Part shown: one piece after another, positions 1-9,116 of the stretch
How positions within the stretch are numbered: position 1 is the stretch's first letter
How the letters are laid out: each line of letters begins with the position of its first letter
From: Christensenellaceae bacterium
Lineage (GTDB): Bacteria; Bacillota; Clostridia; Christensenellales; Aristaeellaceae
DNA: 64,000 nt
Assembly: GCA_020025205.1 (NCBI GenBank)
Contig: JAHHSO010000003.1
Coordinates: forward strand, 31,887-95,886
Reading direction: 5' to 3'
Made by a program: the position numbers and the translations under genes
The notes under the pieces: generated by a model
Databases searched by the model: none
Told to the model about the DNA's origin: nothing
The model's input: only the letters and a program-made list of their open reading frames with translations

Positions 1-366
1 TATAGAAAGAAACTCTATATGTTTCTCTATCGGGACAATGAATCAGAGTGCTGTGGTTTTGCACATGTTGAAAACTGGAGATGTCTGCTCTCTGCCTGCC
101 GCATCATATGTGTTCTGACAATGAACAGGCCATTTGTTGTCAAGGATTAGACCCTGGAATACGTCCTTGCCGACGCATCGAGTCCTTCTGTCTAAGACCT
201 TCTTAAAAACTTCTGGTTTGATCCGCTGCTGCAATGCAGAAAACTCTTACTGTGCAAGTGTTCGACTTGTACTTACAATTTTCGAATGAAATTTTTCGTC
301 TGTTTTTCCTTCTTCTTTTCATACTCATCCATGTAACCGATTAAAATGGATATGGGAGGCGTTTTC
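1..366. other. Gene-poor left edge upstream of mntP
   Basis: I see no convincing gene here. A 63-codon open frame on the minus strand (43-234) has no ribosome binding site I trust and no family I recognise; it could be debris of a mobile element, since a transposase remnant lies just beyond mntP. I looked for the yybP-ykoY manganese riboswitch that often precedes mntP and did not find its conserved core. A small hairpin (CAAGT/ACTTG) lies near 257-271. Confidence 0.4.
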
Positions 367-933
367 ATGAGCTTTATTGAGCTGCTTTTTATTGCATTGA
401 GCTTATCAATGGATGCTTTGGCTGTTTCTATTTGTAAAGGGCTTGCCGTTCAGCGCTGTAAGTTTCGCCATATGCTGATCTGCGGCCTATATTTTGGCGT
501 ATTTCAAGCCGTCATGCCCCTTGTAGGTTATTTGCTCAGCACACGTTTTGAGACGACAGTACAGTCTATTGCGCCCTGTATTGCATTCTTTTTATTGTTT
601 ACTGTTGGCATCAATATGATCATTCATGCAGATGACAACGTTGAACAAAATACTGATTTTTCTTTTAAATGCATGATGCCCTTAGCTGTAGCAACAAGCA
701 TTGATGCGTTGGCCGTTGGCGTATCTTTGACTGTTCTGCATGTTCCGATTGGATTTGCATCTCTTATAATCGGCGGAACAACTCTGCTTTGCTGCATGGT
801 AGGCGTCAAATTCGGCAGCCTGTTTGGAAAAAGGTATAAGTCTCGGGCATCCCAGTTCGGCGGAACAGTATTGATTCTAATCAGTGTGAAAATCATTTGG
901 CCATTCCTTTCGCGCTTCATATTTGGAAAATAG
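367..933 (+). CDS. mntP: Putative manganese efflux pump MntP
   Basis: The product is an inner-membrane exporter expected to remove excess Mn2+. It is 188 residues long, typical for the family, with about six hydrophobic segments in two similar halves. Each half carries the MntP signature Asp: D16 in LSLSMDALAV and D113 in TSIDALAVGVS. I chose the ATG at 367 because GGGAGG (354-359) lies 7 nt upstream; the in-frame ATG at 346 has no such site. The gene stands alone on the plus strand. The last codons overlap, in antisense, the open tail of the IS256 remnant. Metal specificity is inferred from the family. Confidence 0.9.
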   Translation: MSFIELLFIALSLSMDALAVSICKGLAVQRCKFRHMLICGLYFGVFQAVMPLVGYLLSTRFETTVQSIAPCIAFFLLFTVGINMIIHADDNVEQNTDFSFKCMMPLAVATSIDALAVGVSLTVLHVPIGFASLIIGGTTLLCCMVGVKFGSLFGKRYKSRASQFGGTVLILISVKIIWPFLSRFIFGK

Positions 934-1182
934 GCCTATCCTTCCCTTTTGCAGCCGCGTTGAAAGCACAACCGTATGTCTGGAATTTTCCTGCAGAAAG
1001 CCGGCTTCTGAAAAGGAGTAAAGTAAATTCGCTGTTCTGGTTTTCTCAGATACATCAGAAATGAAATATGTCCATCCGGTTTCAGGTATCACGTTCAGCG
1101 TTTCTTCGACACCCCCGCGCACCAGTTCTTTCAACTGCCCCTTGATAACTTTCTCATTTAGTTGTACGATTTTCTCGGACAT
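877..1182 (-). pseudogene. IS256-family transposase remnant (N-terminus only)
   Basis: The first 30 or so codons read MSEKIVQLNEKVIKGQLKEL and continue VRGGVEETLN, which I recognise as the N-terminus of IS256/mutator-type DDE transposases. After that the frame loses the family pattern (no YERxxxRxGYRSGHY-type segment, no DDE residues) and stops at about 101 codons, against roughly 400 for an intact enzyme. A GGAG site precedes the ATG and lies inside a large inverted repeat. I read it as a decayed element end left by an old insertion or deletion. Confidence 0.65.
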
Positions 1183-1248
1183 GGTTTTATGTCTCCTTTC
1201 AGAATGGTGTGTCGCAACTTCATTCTACCGGAGACATAAAAAACATGT
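1179..1248. repeat. Nested 70-bp inverted repeat at the IS256 remnant
   Basis: ACATG then TTTTATGTCTCC (1179-1196) pairs with GGAGACATAAAA then CATGT (1230-1248), and inside it AGAATG (1201-1206) pairs with CATTCT (1221-1226) around a 14-nt loop. The start codon and ribosome binding site of the transposase remnant lie within the left arm, so the fold could hide them in mRNA. No T-tract follows on either strand, so it does not look like a terminator. Confidence 0.7.
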
Positions 1249-1342
1249 CTATTTATTTTTGCGCAATTTATTGTAGCTTATCGACCAGAGCGATACATCT
1301 CAACACATTTTCTCTTAAACGCATAGCTATAGCGCATGATAA

Positions 1343-1376
1343 TACCCCCTCTACTGGGTGTCCAGTAAAGGGGGTA
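1343..1376. repeat. 34-bp hairpin with GTGT loop
   Basis: TACCCCCTCTACTGG (1343-1357) pairs with CCAGTAAAGGGGGTA (1362-1376) at 14 of 15 positions around a 4-nt loop. It lies downstream of coaBC in that gene's reading direction but lacks the T-tract of an intrinsic terminator on either strand. It may be the folded end of a small mobile element or a repeated palindrome. Confidence 0.65.
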
Positions 1377-1429
1377 CATATCAAACTTGCTCGTCTTTTT
1401 TGATGGCCTATTTGCAGCATCCACTTTTA

Positions 1430-2650
1430 TTATCTAAGATGCATTTTTTTGCTGCGCAACGCAAGCGCACAATCCAGGATTCGTTCTGCAACTTCTTTTT
1501 TGCTCAAAAGCGGCAGATCCTCCTTATGTTCACCCGTGATAAGCGTCACAATATTGGTATCCACATCAAACCCCGCTCCGGGACGCATTACATTGTTGGC
1601 AACAATCATATCCAGATTTTTTCGTTCCAGCTTCTTTTCTGCATGCGCAATGACATCATTTGTCTCCGCTGCAAAACCCACAAATACCTGATTCGGTTTT
1701 TTAGCGCTCCCTAATGCCGCTGCCACATCTGGATTTTCAATCAATCTCAGCGTCATCGGGGCGCCATCCTGCTTTTTGATCTTCTGGCTGGCAACTGTCT
1801 CCACGCGGTAATCCGCCGGAGCAGCGGCCTGAATCAGGATATCCTGCGTCAGTGCGCGCATGGAAGCCTGCTCCATCAGTTCCTGTGTCGTTGTGAAAGG
1901 CACAACCTCAACGCCGCTCGGCGCAGGAATCGCCACCGGGCCGGACAGAAGCACCACCTCCGCGCCCCGCTTCGCCGCAGATTCAGCAATGGCATACCCC
2001 ATTTTTCCAGAAGAGCGATTGGAAATGTAGCGCACAGGATCAATCGCTTCACGCGTTGGTCCCGCCGTCACAAGCACTCGAACGCCCTCCATGTCGCGCT
2101 TTTTATTAAGAAGCTCTATCGTGCGTTCTACAATAATTTCAACATTTTCCAATTTGCCCGCCCCGCTGTCTCCGCAGGCCAGATGACCGCTTGCAGGCGC
2201 AACCACATGCACACCGCGCGCCTTGAGGACATCAAGGTTATGCTGGACAGCCGCATTTTCCCACATGCCTGTATTCATGGCAGGCGCAAGAAGAACTGGC
2301 GCCTTTGCAGCCATGACCGTTGTAGAAAGCATATCGTCTGCGATGCCAGAAGCCATTTTCCCAATGATATTAGCCGTTGCGGGCGCAATCAAAAAAACAT
2401 CCGCTCTTTTTGCCAGCGCAATGTGCTCTACTTCCCAAGTCTGCGGACGCTCAAATGTGTCCACCGCCACAGGATGACCAGACAACGTTTCAAACGTCAG
2501 GGGGGCGACAAAATGGCAGGCATTTTTCGTCATCGTCACATACACATCTACATCGCGCTTTTGCAGCAGACGCAGAATTTCGCAGGCCTTATAAGCAGCA
2601 ATTCCCCCTGTTACCCCCAGCACAACACAGGGTTTCTTCTTTTCCATCAC
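1430..2650 (-). CDS. coaBC: Bifunctional CoaBC, coenzyme A synthesis
   Basis: The enzyme joins 4'-phosphopantothenate to cysteine (CoaB) and decarboxylates the product (CoaC) in coenzyme A synthesis. The 406-residue length is normal for the fusion. The N-terminal flavoprotein half shows the catalytic His near 76 (EVEHIALA), the APATAN nucleotide loop near 90, PAMNTGMW near 124 and the substrate-lid Cys near 159 (GHLACGDSGAGK). The CoaB half begins near 190 with VTAGPTREAIDPVR and SNRSSGKMG. Its ATG overlaps the rpoZ stop by 4 nt (ATGA), so translation is probably coupled. It is the last gene of the yicC-remA-gmk-rpoZ-coaBC run. Confidence 0.96.
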   Translation of the reverse strand: MMEKKKPCVVLGVTGGIAAYKACEILRLLQKRDVDVYVTMTKNACHFVAPLTFETLSGHPVAVDTFERPQTWEVEHIALAKRADVFLIAPATANIIGKMASGIADDMLSTTVMAAKAPVLLAPAMNTGMWENAAVQHNLDVLKARGVHVVAPASGHLACGDSGAGKLENVEIIVERTIELLNKKRDMEGVRVLVTAGPTREAIDPVRYISNRSSGKMGYAIAESAAKRGAEVVLLSGPVAIPAPSGVEVVPFTTTQELMEQASMRALTQDILIQAAAPADYRVETVASQKIKKQDGAPMTLRLIENPDVAAALGSAKKPNQVFVGFAAETNDVIAHAEKKLERKNLDMIVANNVMRPGAGFDVDTNIVTLITGEHKEDLPLLSKKEVAERILDCALALRSKKMHLR

Positions 2651-2868
2651 TTCACATCAATTTCCGGGGAACGCTCGTACGTGATCAGACCACGATTGAC
2701 CTCATCAATGGCGATAGAAACGGGCATATTCTCCTTATCCTTGGCATCAATCAGCGGCGGAACACCGTCGATCAGCTGGCGCGCACGCTTGCTGACTTCA
2801 ACAACCAGAGTATAACGGCAGTCAGCTTTTTCAAGCAGTTCAAGAATCGTAGGATCAGTCATAGACAT
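2647..2868 (-). CDS. rpoZ: DNA-directed RNA polymerase subunit omega
   Basis: Omega is the small accessory subunit that helps RNA polymerase assemble around beta-prime. The 73-residue product has the typical pattern: DCRYTLVVEVSKRARQL near 16-32, followed by the conserved tail AIDEVNRGLITYE. Its place between gmk and coaBC is the standard Bacillota arrangement. The stop overlaps the coaBC start codon. Confidence 0.95.
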   Translation of the reverse strand: MSMTDPTILELLEKADCRYTLVVEVSKRARQLIDGVPPLIDAKDKENMPVSIAIDEVNRGLITYERSPEIDVK

Positions 2869-2904
2869 TGGATAGTCCTCCTCTTATATTGCAGTAGTTG
2901 AATT

Positions 2905-3480
2905 TTAATTTTGTTTGGTGCAGGTGAGATAAATTTCGCGCAGCTGTGCATAAGCTTCTTCAATCGTTCCGCCGTTGACGATTTGATAATCGTAAGACGA
3001 CGCATACGTCAACTCATGGCACGCAGTCTCAAGCCGGACACATATTTTTTCTTCTGTCTCCGTGCCGCGTCCGCGCAAACGCTTTTCAAGCACTTCAAAG
3101 CTGGGCGGCAAGATAAAAATGCTTACACATTCTGGCATTCTCTCTTTCACCTGAAGCGCCCCCTGGACATCGATTTCCAGCAGAACATCCATGCCCTGAT
3201 TAAGAAGCCCTGTCACATAAGAGCGCGGCGTGCCATAACGGTTGCCCGCAAACTCCGCATATTCCAGAAATTCATTATTCTCTACGCGGCGTTCAAATTC
3301 CTGCCGATCAATGAAAAAGTAATCTTTTCCATCGACTTCCCCCTCACGCGGTTCTCGCGTTGTGGCAGAAACAGAGAATGCAATTTTCCCTTCAAATTCT
3401 TTAAAGAGTCTCTCTTTGATCGTTCCCTTTCCTACACCTGACGGCCCGGAAAAAACAAACAGCACACCCTTCTTCTGCAT
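2905..3480 (-). CDS. gmk: Guanylate kinase
   Basis: It phosphorylates GMP to GDP with ATP in purine nucleotide metabolism. The 191-residue protein has the P-loop FSGPSGVGKGT at 10-20, the GMP-binding stretch TTREPREGEVDGKDYFF near 41-57 and EIDVQGALQVKE near 103-114. The remA stop and the gmk start share one base (TAATG). The order remA-gmk-rpoZ-coaBC is conserved in Bacillota. Confidence 0.96.
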   Translation of the reverse strand: MQKKGVLFVFSGPSGVGKGTIKERLFKEFEGKIAFSVSATTREPREGEVDGKDYFFIDRQEFERRVENNEFLEYAEFAGNRYGTPRSYVTGLLNQGMDVLLEIDVQGALQVKERMPECVSIFILPPSFEVLEKRLRGRGTETEEKICVRLETACHELTYASSYDYQIVNGGTIEEAYAQLREIYLTCTKQN

Positions 3481-3755
3481 TACGACTCTTCCTCCTCGAC
3501 GATGGTGGTATTATCTTTGATGTCAAAACGATGTGCAATTGTCTCCGGCTGAACAGCGGAAAGAATGACATGATCGCTGTCAGAAATGATAACGGCACGC
3601 GTTCTGCGGCCATATGTCGCATCAATCAGTCGGCGTTCTTCGCGCGCCTCTTGAATAATTCGCTTCACCGGAGCCGATTCTGGCCCAATGATAGCAATGA
3701 TACGGCTGGACGAGATAAAGTTTCCGTAACCGACATTGATTAGTTTAATCTCCAC
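3480..3755 (-). CDS. remA: RemA/DUF370 extracellular-matrix regulator
   Basis: RemA family proteins are small DNA-binding regulators; in Bacillus subtilis RemA activates matrix and osmoprotection genes. The 91-residue product begins MEIKLINVGYGNFISSSRII and contains GPESAPVKRIIQEAR and DATYGRRTRAVIISDS, the hallmark DUF370 blocks. It is slightly longer than the Bacillus protein because of an acidic tail (VEEEES). It lies between yicC and gmk, as in many Clostridia. Its targets in this organism are unknown. Confidence 0.9.
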   Translation of the reverse strand: MEIKLINVGYGNFISSSRIIAIIGPESAPVKRIIQEAREERRLIDATYGRRTRAVIISDSDHVILSAVQPETIAHRFDIKDNTTIVEEEES

Positions 3756-3773
3756 AAGCGCTCTCCTCAGCCT

Positions 3774-4646
3774 TTACTCAATGTTCTGCACCTGCTCGCG
3801 CAGTTTTTCAATTTCGCCCTTAGCTTCAACAACACATTGGGCAATCTCCGCATCGGATGCCTTTGATCCAATCGTATTGACTTCCCTGTTTAATTCCTGA
3901 ACAAGAAAATCCAGTTTTCTGCCCACGGATTCCTCCAGCTCGACCGCACTTCTAATCTGCGCAATATGACTTTCAAGGCGAACCAGTTCTTCGTCAATAG
4001 CGGCGCGGTCTGCAAAAATCGCCACTTCCGTGATAAAACGTGCGTCGTCAATTTCGCCTTCCATCAACGCAGAAAGACGCTGAGCAAGCCGATCGCGATA
4101 CTCCTGAATCACATGCGGCGCGCGAAGTTTGATTTTTGCACGAATCTCATCAATTGCAGCAGTCTTTGCCAGTACATCCCTGCGCAAATTTTCACCTTCG
4201 CGCCGGCGCATGCTGCAAAGATCATTAAGTGCGCCGCAGAGCGCACGCTTAAACAGCCCCGATACAACTTCCTGATTTTCTTCGCCTTCAACTACGCTCA
4301 AAACATCGGGCAGCTTAGCATATTCGCAAAGGGATAAATCACTGTCCTGCCCCAGTGCTTTCCCCAGCTCTTTCAGCGCCTTCTTGTAACTGCATGCAAG
4401 CTGCGCATCCACCTGCACGGTCCTGGCATCCTGACGATGGTTGACATAATTCACAAATACATCAACATGGCCGCGCGAAAGTCGCTCTGAGACACCGCGG
4501 CGCACCATCTCGTCCAAAAAACCAATTGACCTGGGCAGCCGGCAGGATATGTCCAGAAATCTGTGGTTGACGCTCTTGACCTCGACGGTCATTTCCCGTC
4601 CGTCCTCCGCAGCCACGCAGCGGCCGTATCCGGTCATGCTCTGCAC
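3774..4646 (-). CDS. yicC: YicC family endoribonuclease
   Basis: YicC proteins are endoribonucleases linked to small-RNA turnover in Escherichia coli. The 290-residue product has the N-terminal YicC domain (QSMTGYGR, then EVKSVNHRFLDI near 22-33) and a C-terminal DUF1732 domain ending KASDAEIAQCVVEAKGEIEK. The start is GTG at 4646, with AAGGAG about 8 nt upstream. It is the first gene of the remA-gmk-rpoZ-coaBC run and has an extended -10 promoter just upstream. Its RNA substrates here are not known. Confidence 0.92.
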   Translation of the reverse strand: MQSMTGYGRCVAAEDGREMTVEVKSVNHRFLDISCRLPRSIGFLDEMVRRGVSERLSRGHVDVFVNYVNHRQDARTVQVDAQLACSYKKALKELGKALGQDSDLSLCEYAKLPDVLSVVEGEENQEVVSGLFKRALCGALNDLCSMRRREGENLRRDVLAKTAAIDEIRAKIKLRAPHVIQEYRDRLAQRLSALMEGEIDDARFITEVAIFADRAAIDEELVRLESHIAQIRSAVELEESVGRKLDFLVQELNREVNTIGSKASDAEIAQCVVEAKGEIEKLREQVQNIE

Positions 4647-4683
4647 AGATGTTCACTCCTTTGTTATTGCATCATTATCTTTC

Positions 4684-4729
4684 ATTATATCACATCTCTG
4701 TTCAAATGAAAATCGTCCACTTGAACAGA
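4684..4729 (-). promoter_or_regulatory. Promoter of the yicC operon with a 9-bp inverted repeat
   Basis: On the minus strand TGATATAAT forms an extended -10 (TATAAT at 4689-4684) with a poor -35. A perfect repeat, TCTGTTCAA/TTGAACAGA (4697-4705 and 4721-4729), overlaps the -35 zone. It could be an operator or the hairpin that ends ligA transcripts, although no T-tract follows. Confidence 0.55.
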
Positions 4730-4741
4730 ATTTTACAATAC

Positions 4742-6730
4742 TCATTTTAAAATTCCCTGCTCAATGGCTGCAAGAAACTCTGTCTCGTCCATGATCCTAA
4801 CGCCAAGCGTTCTGGCTTTTTCCAGCTTGCTTCCCGCGCTTTCTCCCGCCAGGACAATTCCTGTTTTTTTTGAAACGCTTCCTGAAGTCTTGCCGCCATT
4901 TTTCCGGATCATTTCTTCTGCCTGGGCACGTGTCAACGTGGGCAGCGTCCCTGTCAGCACAAACGTCAGCCCTTCAAACAGCGTACCGGCATCCTCCTGA
5001 AGGCGAACCTTCGGAGACACCCCCGCTTCAAGCAGGCGATCAACAAAACGCCGATTCTGCTCATCTGCAAAAAACTCCACAATGGATGCTGCAACAACTT
5101 CGCCCACATCATCAATATCCGTCAAATCAGAAATCTCGGCATCCATGAGCGCAGTCAGCGTTCCAAAATGTGCCATCAAATCGTAGGCTGTTTTTTTCCC
5201 GATATTGGGGATTCCAATTGCAAAAAGAAATGCATTCAGCTCGCAATCCTTGCTTTTTTCCAGCTCAGCAAGCAGCTTATCCGCCTTCTTTGCGCCAAAT
5301 CCGCGCAGGCCGACCATCTGTTCTTTTTGAAGCGTGTACAAATCCGCCGCTGACCGAACCCCCAGTTCATCATAAAAGAGTTCCGCTGTGCGCGTGGAAA
5401 ATGCTTCAATGTCCATGCCCTGCCTGGATGCAAAATGTGCCATGCGAGCAATTATCTGCGGGCGGCAGCCCGTTCTGTTCAGGCAGAACAGATGCGCTCC
5501 CACCTGTGTAAGCGTTTCTCCGCATGCAGGGCAAACTGCGGGCGGCTCGATATCCGTCTGCGGCGCTTCCCCTTCACCTTCCCACACAACACCCATGATC
5601 TCAGGAATGACATCATTGGAGCGGCGCACCCAGACTTCACTGCCGATACGCACGCGCTTGCGGCAGATATCGCCGTAATTATTCAGTGTGGCACGCTGCA
5701 CCGTCACGCCGCAAATATCCACGGGCGACAAATGTGCAAGCGGCGTTAATTTGCCAGTACGCCCCAGTTCCCATGTAACATCCTTCAGCTTTGTCACCGT
5801 TTCCTGCGCCGGAAACTTGAATGCCACCGACCAGCGCGGAAATTTGTCCGTATATCCCAGCACATCACGAGTACGCATGTCCGTCAATTTAATCGTCGCA
5901 CCGTCTATCAAAAAATCAAGCGTTTCCCGCTGCTCTTCTATTTCATGCACCCATTCAAGTGCTTCCTCAATCGTCTTGGCCTCTTTGGCATATGGACTGA
6001 TAGAGAAGCCATTTTCTCTCATGAATTCAAGCATCTCCGCCTGAGTCTGGAAACCTCTTCCTTCGATGTAGCCAATCTGATAAAAAATCGCATCCAAATG
6101 GCGGCTGGCCGTCACCTTGGGATCAAGGTTTCGCAGTGCTCCCGCTGCGGCATTGCGTGCGTTCTTTAGCGGCTCATCTGCCCGTTCATTGTATTTTTGA
6201 AGCGCTGACAAACGCATGATGCACTCTCCCTGCACCTCCATGCGTCCCTTGAAGGGAATCGTCAGCGGGATGGATGAAATCGTTCTCGCCTGCGGCAAAA
6301 CCGCTTCACCGGTGACACCATCGCCACGCGTTGCAGCCTGAACAAGTTCACCGCCGTCATAAGTCAGATTAAGCGTCAAACCATCCAGCTTATATTCTAC
6401 ACAATAGTGGTTTTCAGGCAAATTACCCGCTGCCTCAGTCAGCTTTTCCGCTCTGTTTGCCCACGCAAGAATCTCCTCTTCCGACTGAGCCTTATCCATG
6501 CTCCATAGTCTGCCAATATGACGATGTGGTTCAAACTCCTCCATCACCGCGCCGCCCACGCGCAGTGTTGGAGAATCTGGCAGGCGTTTTCCTGTTTTTT
6601 CCTCCAGCTCACGCAGTTGTGCATACATCGCATCCCATTCATCATCGGATATTGTGGGCGCATCCAGATCGTAATACTGGTGAGAAGCTTCGTTGATTTT
6701 ATCAACCAGCTTGCGCATACGGTCTTCCAT
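4742..6730 (-). CDS. ligA: NAD-dependent DNA ligase
   Basis: LigA seals nicks during replication and repair using NAD+. The 662-residue length is typical. I see the Ia domain at the N-terminus, the adenylated Lys near 114 in VEYKLDG, the OB-fold region, a four-cysteine zinc finger (CPACGETL, then CLNRTGC) near 405-430, helix-hairpin-helix repeats (GLRGFGAKKADKLL, GIPNIGKKTAYDL) and a C-terminal BRCT domain beginning LFEGLTFVLTGTLPTLTR. It follows pcrA with a one-base gap, the usual pcrA-ligA pair of Bacillota. Confidence 0.96.
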   Translation of the reverse strand: MEDRMRKLVDKINEASHQYYDLDAPTISDDEWDAMYAQLRELEEKTGKRLPDSPTLRVGGAVMEEFEPHRHIGRLWSMDKAQSEEEILAWANRAEKLTEAAGNLPENHYCVEYKLDGLTLNLTYDGGELVQAATRGDGVTGEAVLPQARTISSIPLTIPFKGRMEVQGECIMRLSALQKYNERADEPLKNARNAAAGALRNLDPKVTASRHLDAIFYQIGYIEGRGFQTQAEMLEFMRENGFSISPYAKEAKTIEEALEWVHEIEEQRETLDFLIDGATIKLTDMRTRDVLGYTDKFPRWSVAFKFPAQETVTKLKDVTWELGRTGKLTPLAHLSPVDICGVTVQRATLNNYGDICRKRVRIGSEVWVRRSNDVIPEIMGVVWEGEGEAPQTDIEPPAVCPACGETLTQVGAHLFCLNRTGCRPQIIARMAHFASRQGMDIEAFSTRTAELFYDELGVRSAADLYTLQKEQMVGLRGFGAKKADKLLAELEKSKDCELNAFLFAIGIPNIGKKTAYDLMAHFGTLTALMDAEISDLTDIDDVGEVVAASIVEFFADEQNRRFVDRLLEAGVSPKVRLQEDAGTLFEGLTFVLTGTLPTLTRAQAEEMIRKNGGKTSGSVSKKTGIVLAGESAGSKLEKARTLGVRIMDETEFLAAIEQGILK

Positions 6731-6731
6731 A

Positions 6732-9116
6732 TTATTCCTCCAACTTGATCATCGGGGCGATGGACAATGCAAGCTCCTTCACGCCCACATGCGTATCATC
6801 AAAGCGAATCAGGCCGCGTGAATCAGATCCGCTTCCCGTTACGCGAATGACAACGCCTTTTCCAAATTTTTTGTGCATCACATGGTCGCCAGGCTCATAA
6901 ATTGATGGCTTTTTGACTGTTTCTGCCTGCGATTTGACAACATTGACCGCCATAGTCATGCCGCGCTGCACGCCTGGAATGGTTTTTCCTCCAACATCGG
7001 CACTCGAATTCATGCCCACGCCGGCGCCCTTGGACCAGTCAGAAAAGCTTTGAGCCCTGCCCTGCGGTTTGGCTGCTGCATACTGCGTGCGCGGCTTCCA
7101 CGGTTCAGCGGAAGATGTGCGGCTCCATGCAGGCTGACGCCACTGACCGCTTTGCCAATCATCCCTTGCATTGCTGTGCCGAATACCGAAAGCCCCCGGT
7201 GCATCAGACACATCTTCCATCAGCCGCAGAGGAATGTCATCAATAAAGCGCGAGCGATCATTGAACTGAATCTGATTATACAGCATTCTTCTGGACGCAT
7301 GAGACAGATACAAACGCTCACGTGCGCGAGTAATTCCCACATAACAAAGGCGTCTTTCCTCTTCCATTCTGGCCTGATCATCTTTGGATCGCATGGACGG
7401 AAAGAGGTTTTCCTCCATGCCAATCATGAACACATTCGGGAATTCCAGACCCTTGGCGCTGTGCAGTGTCATCATCGTTACTGCACCACCATTTTCGTCC
7501 ATGTCGTCCAAATCAGAAACAAGTGACACGTTCTCCAGATACTCAGTCAGCGTTGGATTGTCGGCCTTCTCCTCAAACTCGGCAACAGCGCCCACAAATT
7601 CCCGAATATTCTCTACGCGGCTTCTTGCCTCATCGGAGTCTTCCTTGGCGTACTGACTTTCCAGTCCTGCCGTGTCGATGACATACTGGACAAGTGCCGT
7701 GAGCTTCATATTCTCTGTCATCATGGTGAGATTCATCATCAATTCACTGAACTTCTCCACGCTCTTTTTTGCCCGGGCGTTCAGCGTGTCCGGAATATCC
7801 ATGCACGCCGTCATCAGCGGCATTTCCTGTTCCGCCGCATGCCGCATCAGCGCATTAACCGTCGTATCGCCAATAGCCCGCTTCGGCACATTGATGATCC
7901 GGCGAACAGAAATATCGTCTGCCGGATTGATCATCACGCGCAGATAAGCCAGAATATCCTTGACTTCCTTGCGGTCATAGAACTTGAGGCCGCCATACAT
8001 CCTGTACTTAATGCCTGCCCGCACAAACGATTCTTCCACCACACGTGACTGTGCATTTGTTCGATACAAAACAGCAAATCGACTTGCCTCTTCACCCTGT
8101 GCCTCAAGCGCTCTGATCTGCTGGCAAATCCATGCAGCCTCTTCGCGCTCATCTCCCGCCCTGTACAAGCGGATCGGTTCCCCAGGCCCCTGCTGCGTCC
8201 AGAGTGCCTTATCCTTCCTGTTTTCATTGAGGGCAATCACCTGATTCGCTGCATCCAGAATATTTGCCGTCGAGCGGTAATTCTGTTCAAGCTTGATAAC
8301 CTTTGCATCTGGAAAATCCTTTTCAAAATCCAGAATGTTTCGAATATCTGCTCCTCGCCATCCATAAATCGACTGGTCATCATCTCCAACAACGCAAAGA
8401 TTCCGGCTTTCCTGAGCCAACAGCCTGACCAACATATATTGCGCATAGTTGGTATCCTGATACTCATCCACATGAATATAACGGAATTTTTTCTGATATG
8501 CCTGCAAAACAGGTGGATGCTGAGCAAACAGTTCAAGCGTCTTGACGATCAGATCATCAAAGTCAAGCGCATTGGAGCTTTTCAGCTTTTCTTCATAAGC
8601 ATTGTAAACATCATAGATCATCTGAGCGCGATAATCCCTGTCCGACTGAGCAAACCAGTCCTGCGGGCCAAGCAGCTTATTCTTTGCATCGGAAATTTTG
8701 CTTTTCAGTTCGCGCGGCGGCAAAAACTTCTCATCAATATTCAGGCGCTTTAAAATCTCTTTGAGCGCGGCATTCTGATCGTCATCATCATAAATGGTAA
8801 ACGACCGCGTATACCCCAGCTTTTCAATATCCCGGCGCAGAATCTTTGCGCATCCCGCATGAAACGTTGACACCCATACATCTGCAGCACTTGTTCCCGC
8901 AAGCTTTTCAATACGTTCTCTCATTTCTGCTGCGGCTTTGTTGGTAAAGGTGATGGCCATAATTGCCCACGGCGGCACACCATGATCAATCAAATTGGCG
9001 ACGCGATACGTCAGCGCACGCGTTTTTCCAGAACCGGCACCTGCCAGCACCAAAAGCGGCCCTTCAAGCGTTTCCGCCGCGAGCCGCTGTTCTTTATTCA
9101 AGTCATTCAGATTCAT
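6732..9116 (-). CDS. pcrA: ATP-dependent DNA helicase PcrA/UvrD
   Basis: PcrA is a 3'-5' superfamily 1 helicase that acts in repair, rolling-circle replication and removal of proteins from DNA. The 794 residues carry the Q-motif (LNKEQRLAAE), Walker A AGAGSGKT at 25-32, DEYQDTN near 216, GDDDQSIYGWRGA, the YRS motif of domain 2 and VTMMTLHSAKGLEF near 555. The last 150 residues are a variable linker and a C-terminal module (HKKFGKGVVIRV) that in PcrA contacts RNA polymerase. Its ATG overlaps the yerC stop by 4 nt. Confidence 0.96.
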   Translation of the reverse strand: MNLNDLNKEQRLAAETLEGPLLVLAGAGSGKTRALTYRVANLIDHGVPPWAIMAITFTNKAAAEMRERIEKLAGTSAADVWVSTFHAGCAKILRRDIEKLGYTRSFTIYDDDDQNAALKEILKRLNIDEKFLPPRELKSKISDAKNKLLGPQDWFAQSDRDYRAQMIYDVYNAYEEKLKSSNALDFDDLIVKTLELFAQHPPVLQAYQKKFRYIHVDEYQDTNYAQYMLVRLLAQESRNLCVVGDDDQSIYGWRGADIRNILDFEKDFPDAKVIKLEQNYRSTANILDAANQVIALNENRKDKALWTQQGPGEPIRLYRAGDEREEAAWICQQIRALEAQGEEASRFAVLYRTNAQSRVVEESFVRAGIKYRMYGGLKFYDRKEVKDILAYLRVMINPADDISVRRIINVPKRAIGDTTVNALMRHAAEQEMPLMTACMDIPDTLNARAKKSVEKFSELMMNLTMMTENMKLTALVQYVIDTAGLESQYAKEDSDEARSRVENIREFVGAVAEFEEKADNPTLTEYLENVSLVSDLDDMDENGGAVTMMTLHSAKGLEFPNVFMIGMEENLFPSMRSKDDQARMEEERRLCYVGITRARERLYLSHASRRMLYNQIQFNDRSRFIDDIPLRLMEDVSDAPGAFGIRHSNARDDWQSGQWRQPAWSRTSSAEPWKPRTQYAAAKPQGRAQSFSDWSKGAGVGMNSSADVGGKTIPGVQRGMTMAVNVVKSQAETVKKPSIYEPGDHVMHKKFGKGVVIRVTGSGSDSRGLIRFDDTHVGVKELALSIAPMIKLEE

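Noticed and set aside
1..366. A possible yybP-ykoY (manganese) riboswitch before mntP.
   Set aside because: I could not find the conserved core sequence or the expected helices.
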